Notes under the pieces: model-generated
The model's input: the letters and a program-made list of their open reading frames with translations, nothing else
Database searches by the model: none
Told to the model about the DNA's origin: nothing
Assembly: GCA_946481275.1 (NCBI GenBank)
Contig: CAMLMV010000004.1
Location: forward strand, 1-64,000
Direction of reading: 5' to 3'
Length of the DNA stretch: 64,000 bases
From: an uncultured Massilia sp.
GTDB taxonomy: Bacteria > Pseudomonadota > Gammaproteobacteria > Burkholderiales > Burkholderiaceae
Made by a program: the position numbers and the translations under genes
In this document: piece after piece, positions 27,339 to 36,601 of the stretch
How positions within the stretch are numbered: position 1 is the stretch's first letter
Layout of the letters: the number at the start of each line of letters is the position of its first letter

Positions 27339-28163
27339 TCAAGTCCCGGCCGCCTGCCGCGCGTCCTCCCGATACCGCCCCGGCGACTTGCCCACGAGCC
27401 GGCGAAAATCCGACGTGAAGTGCGCCTGGTCGAAATAGCCGAGCCCCTGTGCCAGCGCGGCCAGGTCGACGTCCGCCCCCTGCGCGAGCCGGTCCGCCGC
27501 CTCGTGCAGGCGAAAGCGCCGGATCACCCATTTCGGACTCACGCCCACGTACTCGCTGAACAGCTGCTGCAGGCTGCGCACGCCCATGTGCGCCGTCGCG
27601 GCCAGTTCTTCCACCTGCGTCAGCCCCGGTGTCGACTCCACCGCGCGCAGGATCGCGGCGATGCGGTCGACCTGTGGATCGGGCGCGGGCAGCACCGTGC
27701 GCAGAAGCGTTCCCGCCGCCTCGGTCATCGCGGTATCGTCCGGTGTGTCCAGCACCGCGTCCTGGGCGGCCGCCTCGTCCCACGGGAACACGTCGGACAA
27801 GGACAGCACCTTGTCCGTGATCGTGTGGAGCGGCCGGCCGAGAAAGGCGCGGAAGGCGCCGGCCCGGAAGCGCAGGCCGCACACCTTGCCCGCGTCCTTC
27901 AACGCGTAGTCGAACGAGCCCGTCGTCAGGCCCCAGATGCCCGTGCGAGCGCGGTCGAACACGACGTGCACGCACGGGTAAGGCAACGTGCGCTGCGTGT
28001 GCGGCGGGCGTCCCTGCAGGTCCCATTCGACGATCCAGTAATGGTCGAGGAACGGCGCCAGATCCGGCGGCGGCAGGTAGCGTCCGAGCCGGAACATCTT
28101 GCCGGCGAGGGCCGGCGACACCACGCCCTTGGCGCGGTCCGTGACAGTGGGTGGCGTAGTCAT
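27339..28163 (-). CDS. AraC-family transcriptional regulator
   Basis: 274 aa. N-terminal DUF6597-like domain (YLPPPDLAPFLDHYWIVEWD, CVHVVFDRARTGIWG) and a C-terminal AraC double helix-turn-helix (about 165-262: VEELAATAHMGVRSLQQLF, ALAQGLGYFDQAHFTSDFR, GKSPGRYRE). It diverges from the glutathione transferase gene at 28249, which is a possible target. Effector unknown. Confidence 0.88.
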   Translation of the reverse strand: MTTPPTVTDRAKGVVSPALAGKMFRLGRYLPPPDLAPFLDHYWIVEWDLQGRPPHTQRTLPYPCVHVVFDRARTGIWGLTTGSFDYALKDAGKVCGLRFRAGAFRAFLGRPLHTITDKVLSLSDVFPWDEAAAQDAVLDTPDDTAMTEAAGTLLRTVLPAPDPQVDRIAAILRAVESTPGLTQVEELAATAHMGVRSLQQLFSEYVGVSPKWVIRRFRLHEAADRLAQGADVDLAALAQGLGYFDQAHFTSDFRRLVGKSPGRYREDARQAAGT

Positions 28164-28248
28164 CGGACCATTCTAGCATTCGCGTTTTTCCAAGACCGTG
28201 GCCTCCGCACCGCCTAAGCTGTCGGCTCATCGTCATCACGAGGCCCCC

Positions 28249-28866
28249 ATGAACCTGACCCTGTTCCACGCTCCCAATTCGCGCTCCGGCGCCGCCCGCA
28301 TCCTGCTCGAAGAACTCGGCGCGCCCTACGACCTGCACGTGCTGAATTTGAAGAAAAACGAGCAGCGCGCACCCGAGTACCTGGCCATCAACCCGATGGG
28401 CAAGGTCCCCGCGATCCGTCACGGCGACGCCCTCGTCACGGAGCAGCCGGCCGTCTTCATCTACCTGGCCGACCTGTTCCCGCAAGCGGGTCTCGCACCG
28501 GCGCTGGACGATCCGCAGCGCGGCCCTTACCTGCGCTGGCTCGCGTTCTACGGCTCGTCGTTCGAGCCGGCGATCACCGACGTCGCGATGAAGCGCGAGC
28601 CGACGCCGCCGATGATGTGCCCGTACGGCGACTTCGACACGATGCTGGCCACGTTGACGGCCAAGTTGCGCGCGGGCCCGTACCTGCTGGGCGAACGCTT
28701 CTCCGCCGCCGACGTCCTGTGGGGCATCTCGCTTGGCTGGGCCACGATGTTCAAGCTGGTGCCGGAGCTGCCCGAGGTCATGGCCTACATCGACCGCGTC
28801 AGTTCGCGTCCGGCCGCGCGCCGGGCTGCGGAAGCGGATGCGCTGCTGGCCGCCGCGCAGGGTTGA
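28249..28866 (+). CDS. Glutathione S-transferase
   Basis: 205 aa GST with thioredoxin-like N-domain (MNLTLFHAPNSRSGAARI, with Ser near position 11-13 as candidate active residue; INPMGKVPAI with cis-Pro; TEQPAVFIYLAD) and an all-helical C-domain (GPYLLGERFSAADVLWG). Cytosolic detoxification enzyme by family; substrate unknown. The ATG is preferred over earlier in-frame codons because the GST fold starts here. It is divergent from the AraC gene. Confidence 0.9.
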   Translation: MNLTLFHAPNSRSGAARILLEELGAPYDLHVLNLKKNEQRAPEYLAINPMGKVPAIRHGDALVTEQPAVFIYLADLFPQAGLAPALDDPQRGPYLRWLAFYGSSFEPAITDVAMKREPTPPMMCPYGDFDTMLATLTAKLRAGPYLLGERFSAADVLWGISLGWATMFKLVPELPEVMAYIDRVSSRPAARRAAEADALLAAAQG

Positions 28867-28970
28867 AGGCTGGACCGGTTCGCCGCACGGCGTGCACGGC
28901 CCGGCGCAACGTGCTGGCCCGCGCGCGCACGGCGATCGTATCGTGGCGTCTTTCCATATCGGGAGCCCCC

Positions 28971-29441
28971 ATGCGCGCCTTGTTCTCTCTCCTCCTCGCC
29001 CTCTGCCTCGCCGCTCCGGCGCACGGGGCCAATGCCGAAGACGCGGCCATCCGCCAGCTCGTGCAGCAATTCCAGACCGCCATCGTCGCGCGCGACGGCA
29101 AGACGCTCGGGTCGCTGTTCGTGCAGGAAGGCGGCAGCTGGTGGTCCGTGCTCGACGAACCGACGTATGCGGCGGCAAAGGCGCGCAATCCGGCCGCGCA
29201 GCGCATGGAGCCGTCGACATGGCAGGAGTTCGCCGAATTCGTCTCGCACAGCGCCAGGCCGATCGAGGAGCGCTTCTACGACGTACGCGTCCGCACGAAC
29301 GGCACCGTCGCGTCGGTATGGTTCGATTTCGACTTCCTCGCCGACGGCAAGGTCACGAACCGCGGCAGCGAAACGTGGCAGCTCGTGCGCACCGACGACG
29401 GCTGGAAAATTGTCGCGATGCTGTATTCCGTCCACCAGTAA
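28971..29441 (+). CDS. Secreted NTF2/SnoaL-like (DUF4440-type) protein
   Basis: 156 aa with a signal peptide MRALFSLLLALCLAAPAHG. The mature part matches an NTF2-like fold: ADAAIRQLVQQFQTAIVARDGKTL-type helix, then GSWWSVLDE, and the closing strand ETWQLVRTDDGWKIVAML. Such domains bind small molecules or act as simple enzymes; no active site is assigned. It is 12 bp before the histidine kinase gene, so it may be part of the same unit. Confidence 0.75.
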   Translation: MRALFSLLLALCLAAPAHGANAEDAAIRQLVQQFQTAIVARDGKTLGSLFVQEGGSWWSVLDEPTYAAAKARNPAAQRMEPSTWQEFAEFVSHSARPIEERFYDVRVRTNGTVASVWFDFDFLADGKVTNRGSETWQLVRTDDGWKIVAMLYSVHQ

Positions 29442-29452
29442 CGCGGGCTAGA

Positions 29453-30520
29453 ATGGCCGACCCGACAACACACCAGGCCGCCGTGAAAGAAGACACCCCG
29501 CTCCTCGTCCCCGTCCTCGCCGCCCTGCCGGTGTTCACGTGCATGGTCATCCTCGGCCTGCCCGCGTTGGGCCACGGCTACGCGCCCATGTTCCGCGCGC
29601 TGTTCTTCGTCGCGTGCGCCGTCTGGACCGTGCCGCTGGTCCTGCTGCAGCGCGCGCTGTGGCGCCAGGGCCGCGCGTGGTGGACGATGACGATCGTGCT
29701 GCTTGCGGCGTCATATGCGATGGCCGTCGTGAACTCGCTGCTGGGCCAGTACCTGTCGATCGCGCTCGGGCTGGAGACGGGCTACCACTGGGGCGACCTC
29801 GTACGGGGCCTGGACAGCTGCTGGCTGGCGCTCATCTCGTTCTGCGCGATGCATGCCGTCGCCGTCTACTACCTGTCGCTGCAGCGCACCCGGCTGCGCC
29901 TCGCGCAGGCACTCGCGGACGCGCGCGACGCGGAGCTGCGCGCACTGCGCCTGCAGGTCAATCCGCACTTCCTGTTCAACACGCTGAACGCGGTATCGGC
30001 CCTCGTCGCGGCCGGCGCGAACCGTGACGCCAATCGCATGCTTGCCCGCGTGTCCGATTTTCTCCGCGCGACGCTCGCCCACGATGGCCGCCACGAACAC
30101 ACGCTGGCCGAGGAACTGGCGCTGACGGAAGCCTATCTCGACATCGAAAAGGCGCGCCTCGGCGAGCGCCTGCAACTGGCGATGCACGCGGGGCCCGACC
30201 TGCTCGACGCCGCCGTGCCCTACCTGATGCTGCAGCCGCTCGTCGAGAACGCGGTCCGCCACGGCATCGCGCCGCTGGCCCGGGGCTCCTCCGCTACGGG
30301 TCGCATCGACATCCGTGTCGCGCGTGTAGACGACCGCCTGTGCGTGGACGTCCGCAACGATGGCGCGCGACTGGAAAAAGCCGGCGGCGGCATCGGCATC
30401 GCCAACGTCGCGAACCGCCTGCGTCATCTGTACGGCGATGCCCAGCGGGTCGATGCCGGCTGGCGCGACGATGGCCGCTTCCACGTGTCGCTGACGTTGC
30501 CACTGCGGGTAGCCGCATGA
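29453..30520 (+). CDS. Sensor histidine kinase, LytS/YehU (His_kinase) family
   Basis: 355 aa inner-membrane sensor. Four transmembrane segments in residues about 17-140, then the His_kinase domain: phospho-acceptor in LRLQVNPHFLFNTLNAVSAL, N-box in MLQPLVENAVRHGI, and G-box in GGGIGIANVANRLRHLYG. No extracytoplasmic sensor domain, so the signal is probably sensed in the membrane. It overlaps the response regulator start by four bases (ATGA). A start at a later GTG near 29482 cannot be excluded. Confidence 0.92.
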   Translation: MADPTTHQAAVKEDTPLLVPVLAALPVFTCMVILGLPALGHGYAPMFRALFFVACAVWTVPLVLLQRALWRQGRAWWTMTIVLLAASYAMAVVNSLLGQYLSIALGLETGYHWGDLVRGLDSCWLALISFCAMHAVAVYYLSLQRTRLRLAQALADARDAELRALRLQVNPHFLFNTLNAVSALVAAGANRDANRMLARVSDFLRATLAHDGRHEHTLAEELALTEAYLDIEKARLGERLQLAMHAGPDLLDAAVPYLMLQPLVENAVRHGIAPLARGSSATGRIDIRVARVDDRLCVDVRNDGARLEKAGGGIGIANVANRLRHLYGDAQRVDAGWRDDGRFHVSLTLPLRVAA

Positions 30521-31245
30521 TGCGCGTCGCGATCGTCGACGACGAACCGCTGGCCCGGCTCGCCGTGAAGGCGCGGCTGGCGCGCCACGCCGACCTGGAG
30601 CTGGTGGCGGAATACGGCGACGGCGACACGGCGGCCGCGGGCCTCGCGGCCATCCGGCCCGACCTCGTGTTCGTCGATGTCGAGATGCCCGGCAAGAACG
30701 GCCTCGACATGCTGGCGTCCCTGCCCCGTCCCGAGCGTCCGCTGGCGATCCTGCTCACGGCCCACGACACCTTCGCCGTGCGCGCGTTCGACCTCGCCGC
30801 CATCGACTACCTGCTGAAACCCGTGGACGACGATCGCCTGGACGACGCGCTGGACCGCGCCCGCACGGCCTTCGCGCACCTGCGCCCCGCCGCGCCGCCG
30901 GCGTGGACGCGCAACTTCACGGTGCGCGTGGGCACCCGCACGGTGCTCGTCGACGCGGCCGACGTCGAGCGCATCGAGGCGGACGGCGACTACGCCACGC
31001 TGCACGCGGGCGGCAAGACGTACCTCGTGCGCGAACCGCTGCAGGAACTGGCCCGGCGCCTCGATCCGGCCCGGTTCCAGCGCGTGCACCGGTCCAGCAT
31101 CGTGCGCCTGGACGTCGTCGCGGAACTGCGCGCGCTGACCAACCGCGACGCGATGCTGCGCCTGCGCGACGGCACCTTGCTGCGCGCGAGCCGCACCTAC
31201 ATGCCGGCGCTGACGCAGGCGCTGGCCTTTCATACTCACCCATGA
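30517..31245 (+). CDS. LytTR-type response regulator (LytR/AlgR)
   Basis: 242 aa. Receiver domain with acidic pair in IVDDEPLARLA, phospho-acceptor Asp in DLVFVDVEMPGKNG, and Lys in DYLLKPVDDDRL. The C-terminal LytTR DNA-binding domain starts about residue 130 (LVDAADVERIEADGDYATLH, RFQRVHRSSIVRLDVV). Cognate of the kinase just upstream; the acyltransferase and ABC genes downstream are candidate targets. Confidence 0.94.
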   Translation: MMRVAIVDDEPLARLAVKARLARHADLELVAEYGDGDTAAAGLAAIRPDLVFVDVEMPGKNGLDMLASLPRPERPLAILLTAHDTFAVRAFDLAAIDYLLKPVDDDRLDDALDRARTAFAHLRPAAPPAWTRNFTVRVGTRTVLVDAADVERIEADGDYATLHAGGKTYLVREPLQELARRLDPARFQRVHRSSIVRLDVVAELRALTNRDAMLRLRDGTLLRASRTYMPALTQALAFHTHP

Positions 31246-32378
31246 CCCAATCTGCCCTGACTTCACGCCTGCGCGGCCTCGACCTGCTGCGCGCCGCCGC
31301 CATCCTGCTCGTCCTGATGAGCCACTACATGGGCTTCGTCAGCCATGCGCCGACGTTCGGCGTCGTCGGCAAGGTCGGCTGGGCCGGCGTCGACCTGTTC
31401 TTCGTATTGAGCGGCTACCTGATCGGCAACCAGCTGCTGGCGCCCGCCGCGCGGGGAGAATCCCTGTCGCTGAAGACCTTCTTCGTGCGCCGCCTGCTGC
31501 GCACGCTGCCCAATTACTACGTCGTATTGGCCGTGTACTGGTTGTTCCCCGGCCCGCCGCTCGGCGGTTCCGGCATGGCGGACCCGTGGCGCTTCCTGAC
31601 GTTCACCCAGAACTTCGGCCTCGCCTACGGCCAGACGTTCACGCATTCCTGGTCGCTGTGCATCGAGGAGCAGTTTTATCTGCTGCTGCCCCTCGTCGTA
31701 CTGGCGCTCGCGCGCCTCGGCTTTCCCGTGCGGCTGGCGTGGGGCCTGCTGGTTGGCGGCATCGTCGCGGGCATGGCCACGCGCGCCGCGGCGTACGCGT
31801 TGAACGGGCACGATGCGTTCATGGCCGAGATCTATTATTCGAGCTTCTGCCGCGCCGACGAACTGCTGCCCGGCGTCGCCATCGCCCTGCTGCGCAACTT
31901 CCATCCGCGCGCATTCGCGCGCCTGCTGCGCCATGCGAACGCGCTGTGCGCCGCGGGCCTCGCGCTGAGCATCGGCATCCTCACGTGCATTCGCCTCGAC
32001 TGGCCGGCGACGCTCGTCACGTCCACGTTCGGCTTCTCGCTGCTGGCGATCGGCTTCGCGCTGCTGACGTGCGCCGCGCTGTCCCCGGCCTGCATCCTGA
32101 ACCGCGTCGACATCCCCGGCGCGTCGCAGCTCGCGCTGTGGTCGTACGCCGTCTACCTCGTGCACAAGCCCGTGTTCATGGCGCTGCGCCCGCACCTGGA
32201 ACGGCTGCACGTCGACGCGGGCGCACCGGTCACCGTCATCGCCGTCATGGGCGCGGGCATCGCCGGCGGCTGGGTGCTGTACCGCTGCGTGGAGACGCCG
32301 TTCATGCGGTTGCGGGCCCGCTGGACGACCGCTCATACCGGCGAAAACGCATTCCATCGCACGGCGGGCGCGCGCTGA
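31242..32378 (+). CDS. Membrane acyltransferase, acyltransferase_3 family
   Basis: 378 aa polytopic membrane protein with ten or so helices. Signature sequence: RGLDLLRAAAILLVLMSHY (with the catalytic His near 28), GVDLFFVLSGYLIG, SWSLCIEEQFYLLLP. Family members add acyl groups to sugars, lipids or peptidoglycan. Its start overlaps the response regulator stop, so it is coupled to the two-component pair; it may modify an envelope glycan under this system's control (inference). Confidence 0.88.
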   Translation: MTQSALTSRLRGLDLLRAAAILLVLMSHYMGFVSHAPTFGVVGKVGWAGVDLFFVLSGYLIGNQLLAPAARGESLSLKTFFVRRLLRTLPNYYVVLAVYWLFPGPPLGGSGMADPWRFLTFTQNFGLAYGQTFTHSWSLCIEEQFYLLLPLVVLALARLGFPVRLAWGLLVGGIVAGMATRAAAYALNGHDAFMAEIYYSSFCRADELLPGVAIALLRNFHPRAFARLLRHANALCAAGLALSIGILTCIRLDWPATLVTSTFGFSLLAIGFALLTCAALSPACILNRVDIPGASQLALWSYAVYLVHKPVFMALRPHLERLHVDAGAPVTVIAVMGAGIAGGWVLYRCVETPFMRLRARWTTAHTGENAFHRTAGAR

Positions 32379-32426
32379 TCGGGGCAGGTCTACAGTGGAT
32401 TCAATCGCCACCGTAGAAAGCCCGCC

Positions 32427-33293
32427 ATGCTGGAACTGCACAACGTCACCAAGACCTTCGGCAAGCACGTCACGGCCGTCTCCGACGTCTCGCTGCGCCT
32501 CGCACCGGGCGTCGTCGGCCTGATCGGCCACAACGGCGCGGGCAAGACCACGTTGATGCAGATGATCGCCACGCTGACGAAACCGGGCAGCGGGCGCATC
32601 CTGTTCGACGGCACCGATGTCGTCGCCAGGCCCGATGCGATCCGCAACCGTCTGGGCTACCTGCCGCAGGACTTCGGCGTCTACCGCAACGTGACGGCGC
32701 TCGAATTCATGCGCTACTTCGCGGCCCTGAAGGGCGTGCGCGACCCGGCGCGCATCCGCCGCCTGCTGGAACTCGTCAACCTGCACGACCAGGCGCACCG
32801 CATGGCCAGCACGTTCTCGGGCGGCATGCTGCGCCGCCTCGGCATCGCGCAGGCGCTGCTGAACGATCCGGACATCCTCGTCGTCGACGAACCGACGGCC
32901 GGCCTCGACCCGGAAGAGCGCCTGCGCTTCCGCAACCTGCTGGCCGATCTGGGGTTCGACAAGCTCGTGATCATCTCCACGCACATCGTGTCCGACGTCG
33001 AGAGCATCGCGGGCCAACTGGCAATCATGCGCAGCGGCCGCCTCGTCGCGTGCGACACGCCCGACGCCATCCTCGGCCGCGCGCGCGGCCAGGTGTGGTC
33101 GGCCAGCGTGGATGCCGGCGAATACGAGATCCTGCGGACGACGACGCACGTGCTGCAGGCCCTGCGCCAGGGCGAACGGGTCAGCCTGCGCATCGCCCAC
33201 CCGACGCTGCCCTGCGCCGGCGCGCAACCGTGCGAGCCGAGCCTGGAAGAAGCGCTGATGGCGCAGCGCTACGCCGTGAAGGAAGCGGCATGA
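32427..33293 (+). CDS. ABC transporter ATP-binding protein
   Basis: 288 aa cytoplasmic ATPase. Walker A GLIGHNGAGKTT, Q-loop GYLPQDFGVYRN, signature STFSGGMLRRLGIAQALL, Walker B ILVVDEPTAGLDPEER and H-loop in VIISTHIVSDVE. The NatA/CcmA-like layout with ABC-2 permease partner downstream (four-base overlap). It starts 48 bp after the acyltransferase stop, so a shared transcript with the kinase/regulator unit is possible. Confidence 0.93.
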   Translation: MLELHNVTKTFGKHVTAVSDVSLRLAPGVVGLIGHNGAGKTTLMQMIATLTKPGSGRILFDGTDVVARPDAIRNRLGYLPQDFGVYRNVTALEFMRYFAALKGVRDPARIRRLLELVNLHDQAHRMASTFSGGMLRRLGIAQALLNDPDILVVDEPTAGLDPEERLRFRNLLADLGFDKLVIISTHIVSDVESIAGQLAIMRSGRLVACDTPDAILGRARGQVWSASVDAGEYEILRTTTHVLQALRQGERVSLRIAHPTLPCAGAQPCEPSLEEALMAQRYAVKEAA

Positions 33294-34861
33294 ACGCGGC
33301 CGTGGCCGCCATCCGCACGCTGGCGCTGCTGGAAGCGCGCGTGCGGTTGCGCCGGTTGTCCACGCTCGTCACGCTGCTCGCCGTCGTGGCGCTCGGCTGG
33401 ATGATGATCTCCGACCCGACCGACGGCATGACGCTGATCGCGGTACGCGGCGCGCGCGTGCTGTACACGAGTTCCGCACTGGCGCTGGGCAGCGCGGCGC
33501 TGGCGACCCTGCTGCTGGCGCTGGCCGGCTTTTATCTGCTGCGCGGACGCGTGGCGGACGACCTGCGCAGCGGCACCGGCGCCGTGATCGGTGCGAGTAG
33601 CAACGGCGGCGCGCTGTTCGTCGTCGCGCGCTGGTGCGGCGGCGTGCTATACCTGGCGGCGCTCACCGGCGCCTTCATGGCCACCGTGCTGCTGTGCCAC
33701 GCCGTGCGCGGCGACGGGCCCATCGAACCGTTCGTCTACCTGCAGACCTACGCGCTCGTGCTGGGTCCGATGATGCTGTTCACGGCCAGCTGCGCGACCC
33801 TGTTCGACGCCTGGGCGCCGCTGATGGGCAAGAAGGGCGACTTGTTGTACCTTTTCGTGTGGGTCGGCCAGATGGCGCTGCTGCCCGTCGTGACGGAAGG
33901 CGGTCGTCCGACCGTCATCCCGTTCGACTTCACGGGGACGAGCGCCGTCATCACGGCCCTCGTGGCCGACATGGGCGCCAGCGACAGCCTGATGCTCGGC
34001 ATCGCCGGTTTCGACCGGCACAAGGCGGCGCTGGTGCTGCCCACGTGGATGTGGACCACGTCCATGGTTGCCACGCGCTGCCTGACGGCGGCGCTGGCCC
34101 TCGTCCCGCTGCTGCTCGCGCTGCCGTTGTTCCACCGCTTTTCGCCGGACCGCGTCAAGCCCGGCAAGGCCCGCGCCCGGCGCTCGCCGCTGGCCGTCGT
34201 CGACGGCTGGCTGCGTCCCCTCGCCCGCCTCGCCGATCCGCTGTTCGGCCTCGCCACCCGCACGCCCGGCATCGCCGGCCAGGCGCTGGCCGACGTCGCC
34301 CTGACGCTGGCCGCGTCACCGTCCGCGATCGCGCTGCTGCTGGCCGTGCAGGTGCCCGCGCTGGTGCTCGGCGTGCAGGCGCTGGCGCCGTTCGCGCTCG
34401 CCTGCGTCGCGTACTGGGGCATCCTCGTGAGCGATGTGTCCACGCGCGATGGCGACGCCGCGCTGGCGGGCATGGGCGCGGCCGTCCCTGGCGGATCGGC
34501 GCGCCGCTACTGGCGCCAGTTCCTGGCCAGCCTCGTGCTCGGGCTGATGTTCTCGGGCGTCGCGGTGCTGCACCTGGCCTTGGCGGATCCGGTGCGCGCG
34601 GGCGCCCTGTTGTCCGGCGTGTTCGCGCTGGCCGCCTTCGCGAGCCTCTCGGGCCGCACGAGCGGCACCTCGCGCACCTTCCTCGCGCTGTTGCTGTTCG
34701 GGCTCTACGTGAGCGTCAACGTGAGCCGGGGCGCGTGGGCGGACATCGTCGGCTTCCACGGCAACGCGACGATCATGTCGAGCCTCGCGTGGGCGGGACT
34801 CGGCGTGCTCGCCGTGCTGGGCGGGCATCTTTGGAACCTCTATGAAAGGACGCAACGATGA
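33290..34861 (+). CDS. ABC transporter membrane protein
   Basis: 523 aa with about twelve hydrophobic segments in two groups (residues about 10-280 and 330-520). No ATPase motif. Its start overlaps the ATPase stop and its stop overlaps the next start, so it is the membrane half of this exporter. ABC-2 family by position and shape; substrate unknown. Confidence 0.8.
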   Translation: MNAAVAAIRTLALLEARVRLRRLSTLVTLLAVVALGWMMISDPTDGMTLIAVRGARVLYTSSALALGSAALATLLLALAGFYLLRGRVADDLRSGTGAVIGASSNGGALFVVARWCGGVLYLAALTGAFMATVLLCHAVRGDGPIEPFVYLQTYALVLGPMMLFTASCATLFDAWAPLMGKKGDLLYLFVWVGQMALLPVVTEGGRPTVIPFDFTGTSAVITALVADMGASDSLMLGIAGFDRHKAALVLPTWMWTTSMVATRCLTAALALVPLLLALPLFHRFSPDRVKPGKARARRSPLAVVDGWLRPLARLADPLFGLATRTPGIAGQALADVALTLAASPSAIALLLAVQVPALVLGVQALAPFALACVAYWGILVSDVSTRDGDAALAGMGAAVPGGSARRYWRQFLASLVLGLMFSGVAVLHLALADPVRAGALLSGVFALAAFASLSGRTSGTSRTFLALLLFGLYVSVNVSRGAWADIVGFHGNATIMSSLAWAGLGVLAVLGGHLWNLYERTQR

Positions 34862-35928
34862 AGTACCTGTTTTCCAGCCTGTTCGTGGCCGGCGCGTTGT
34901 GCGCGACGAGCGCCCGCGCGCAACCGGTGTTCGATCCCGCCACGCTGAAGGGGCCGGCCTCCGGCCCGCCGAGCGAACTCGTCGTGCTGGGCTCGCCGCA
35001 CCTGGCCGGGTTGCCGGACTCGCTGCAGAGCGCGAACCTGGGACCGCTGATCGGGCGCCTGGCGGCCTGGAAACCGCACATGATCGCGATCGAATCGCTG
35101 TCCGGGCCGCAGTGCGCCTACCTGCGCCTGTATCCGCAGCGTTACCGCAGCACGGTCGACACCTTTTGCTGGGACCCGACGCCGGCACGCGCGGCCACCG
35201 GGCTCGATGTCCCGGCCGCGGCCGCGGCCGCGGAGCAGCTGCTGGCAAGCTGGCCCGCCGCGCCGGCGGCGGCGCAGCGGCGCCGGCTCGCCGCACTGTT
35301 CCTGGCGGCCGGCGAACCCGTGTCGGCGCTCGTACAGTGGCTGCGCCTGCCGGCGGCGGAGCGGCGCGCGGGCGACGGTCTCGATGCCCCACTCGTCGCC
35401 GAACTCGAACGGCAGCGCCTCAAACGCAACGAAAGCAACCTCGTCGCGGCTCCGCTGGCGGCCGCGCTGGGGCTCGAACGCGTCGCCGCCATGGACGACC
35501 ATACGTCGGACATGCCGGCGTCCGACGAGAAGGCCTACGAAGCGGCGGTCACGAAGGCCTGGGACAATCCGGCCGCCAAAAAGCGCATCCGGCAGCACGA
35601 CGCCGCCAACGCGAAGCACGCGACGCCGGAAGACATCCTGGCCCTGTACCGGCACTACAACGCGCCGGAACTCGGGCGCCTCGTCTTCGACAGCGATTTC
35701 GGCGCGGCGCTCGCGGAACCGTCGCCGCAGCATTTCGGACGGAACTACGTCGGGTACTGGGAGGTGCGCAACCTGCGCATGGCGTCCAACATCCGCGAAG
35801 CGATGGCGGTGCAGCCGGGCAAACGCATGCTCGTCATCGTCGGCGCGTCGCACAAGTGGTACCTGGAGGCCTACCTGAACCAGATGCACGACGTGCGCAT
35901 CGCGGACGTCGTGCCGCTGCTGCGCTAG
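34858..35928 (+). CDS. DUF5694 secreted protein
   Basis: 356 aa with signal peptide MKYLFSSLFVAGALCATSARA. The body reads as a TraB/DUF5694-like domain: ELVVLGSPHLAG near the start, WKPHMIAIESLSGPQC, MDDHTSDM, and a conserved end KRMLVIVGASHKWYLEAY. Function unknown. Translation is coupled to the ABC permease (four-base overlap). Its stop codon overlaps that of the PEP-CTERM gene on the other strand. Confidence 0.78.
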   Translation: MKYLFSSLFVAGALCATSARAQPVFDPATLKGPASGPPSELVVLGSPHLAGLPDSLQSANLGPLIGRLAAWKPHMIAIESLSGPQCAYLRLYPQRYRSTVDTFCWDPTPARAATGLDVPAAAAAAEQLLASWPAAPAAAQRRRLAALFLAAGEPVSALVQWLRLPAAERRAGDGLDAPLVAELERQRLKRNESNLVAAPLAAALGLERVAAMDDHTSDMPASDEKAYEAAVTKAWDNPAAKKRIRQHDAANAKHATPEDILALYRHYNAPELGRLVFDSDFGAALAEPSPQHFGRNYVGYWEVRNLRMASNIREAMAVQPGKRMLVIVGASHKWYLEAYLNQMHDVRIADVVPLLR

Positions 35929-36572
35929 ACGCCGTTGCCGTCGTTCTGTTTGACGGCCGCCGGGCCACGCGCCTTGCGGCGGCGCGCACGGCCCAGGATC
36001 AGGGCGAACACCCCCGCGCCGAGCACCAGCGGGCTGGCCGGCTCGGGCACCGTGCCGGTCGGGGGAGTAGCAGCGGCCGTGGTGAAATCGTCCATGACGA
36101 ACCAGCCGGTGTCGCGCGTGATGGTCAGCGACGACACGTTGTCGAATGCCGCGGCCGCCCACACATAGCCGCTGCCGATCGCGACCGGACCGGTCGTGCC
36201 GATGAGGTTGTTGCCGGCGTCATAGGCGGAGATGGCGATCCACGACGCCTTGTCCGCGGCACCATCCGGCGCCGCGAACCATGCGCCGGCAAAATTGAAC
36301 GGCGTGGCGCTGCCGATGGTGGCGCCGTCGCTGCCGAAACCGTTCACGGCGAAATGCGTGCCGCCGTGGGCGCCGTTGCCGTAGCCGTCGATGCCGGTGT
36401 CGCCGGCATACCAGTCGTCGCTGAAGGTCAGGCCGGCATACGGATTGAGATCGGCCAGGCCGGCGAAGTCGCCGTCCGTGGCCACGTCCTCGAGGCCGAG
36501 GACACCGGCGTTGGCGGCGCCGGCCAGCATCAGGGTGGCGCTGGCGATCAGTGCAAACAGAGTCTTTTTCAT
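35925..36572 (-). CDS. PEP-CTERM sorting-domain protein
   Basis: 215 aa. N-terminal signal peptide MKKTLFALIASATLMLAG. C-terminal PEP-CTERM sorting signal: VPEPASP, hydrophobic helix LVLGAGVFALILG, then basic RARRRKAR. Such proteins are cut by exosortase and tied to exopolysaccharide or the envelope. The middle is a Gly/Asp-rich adhesin-like domain (GDTGIDGYGNGAHGGTHFAV). It lies just downstream of the xyloglucanase-like gene on the same strand (29-bp gap). Confidence 0.85.
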   Translation of the reverse strand: MKKTLFALIASATLMLAGAANAGVLGLEDVATDGDFAGLADLNPYAGLTFSDDWYAGDTGIDGYGNGAHGGTHFAVNGFGSDGATIGSATPFNFAGAWFAAPDGAADKASWIAISAYDAGNNLIGTTGPVAIGSGYVWAAAAFDNVSSLTITRDTGWFVMDDFTTAAATPPTGTVPEPASPLVLGAGVFALILGRARRRKARGPAAVKQNDGNGV

Positions 36573-36601
36573 GATGTGTGCCTTTGCTGTATCAGGGTTC
36601 G

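Noticed and set aside
27285..27352. A complete tRNA gene
   Set aside because: The T-arm-like motif lacks a D arm and anticodon arm of normal size, the T loop would be nine bases with the best stem, and total length is too short. Kept only as a possible relic.
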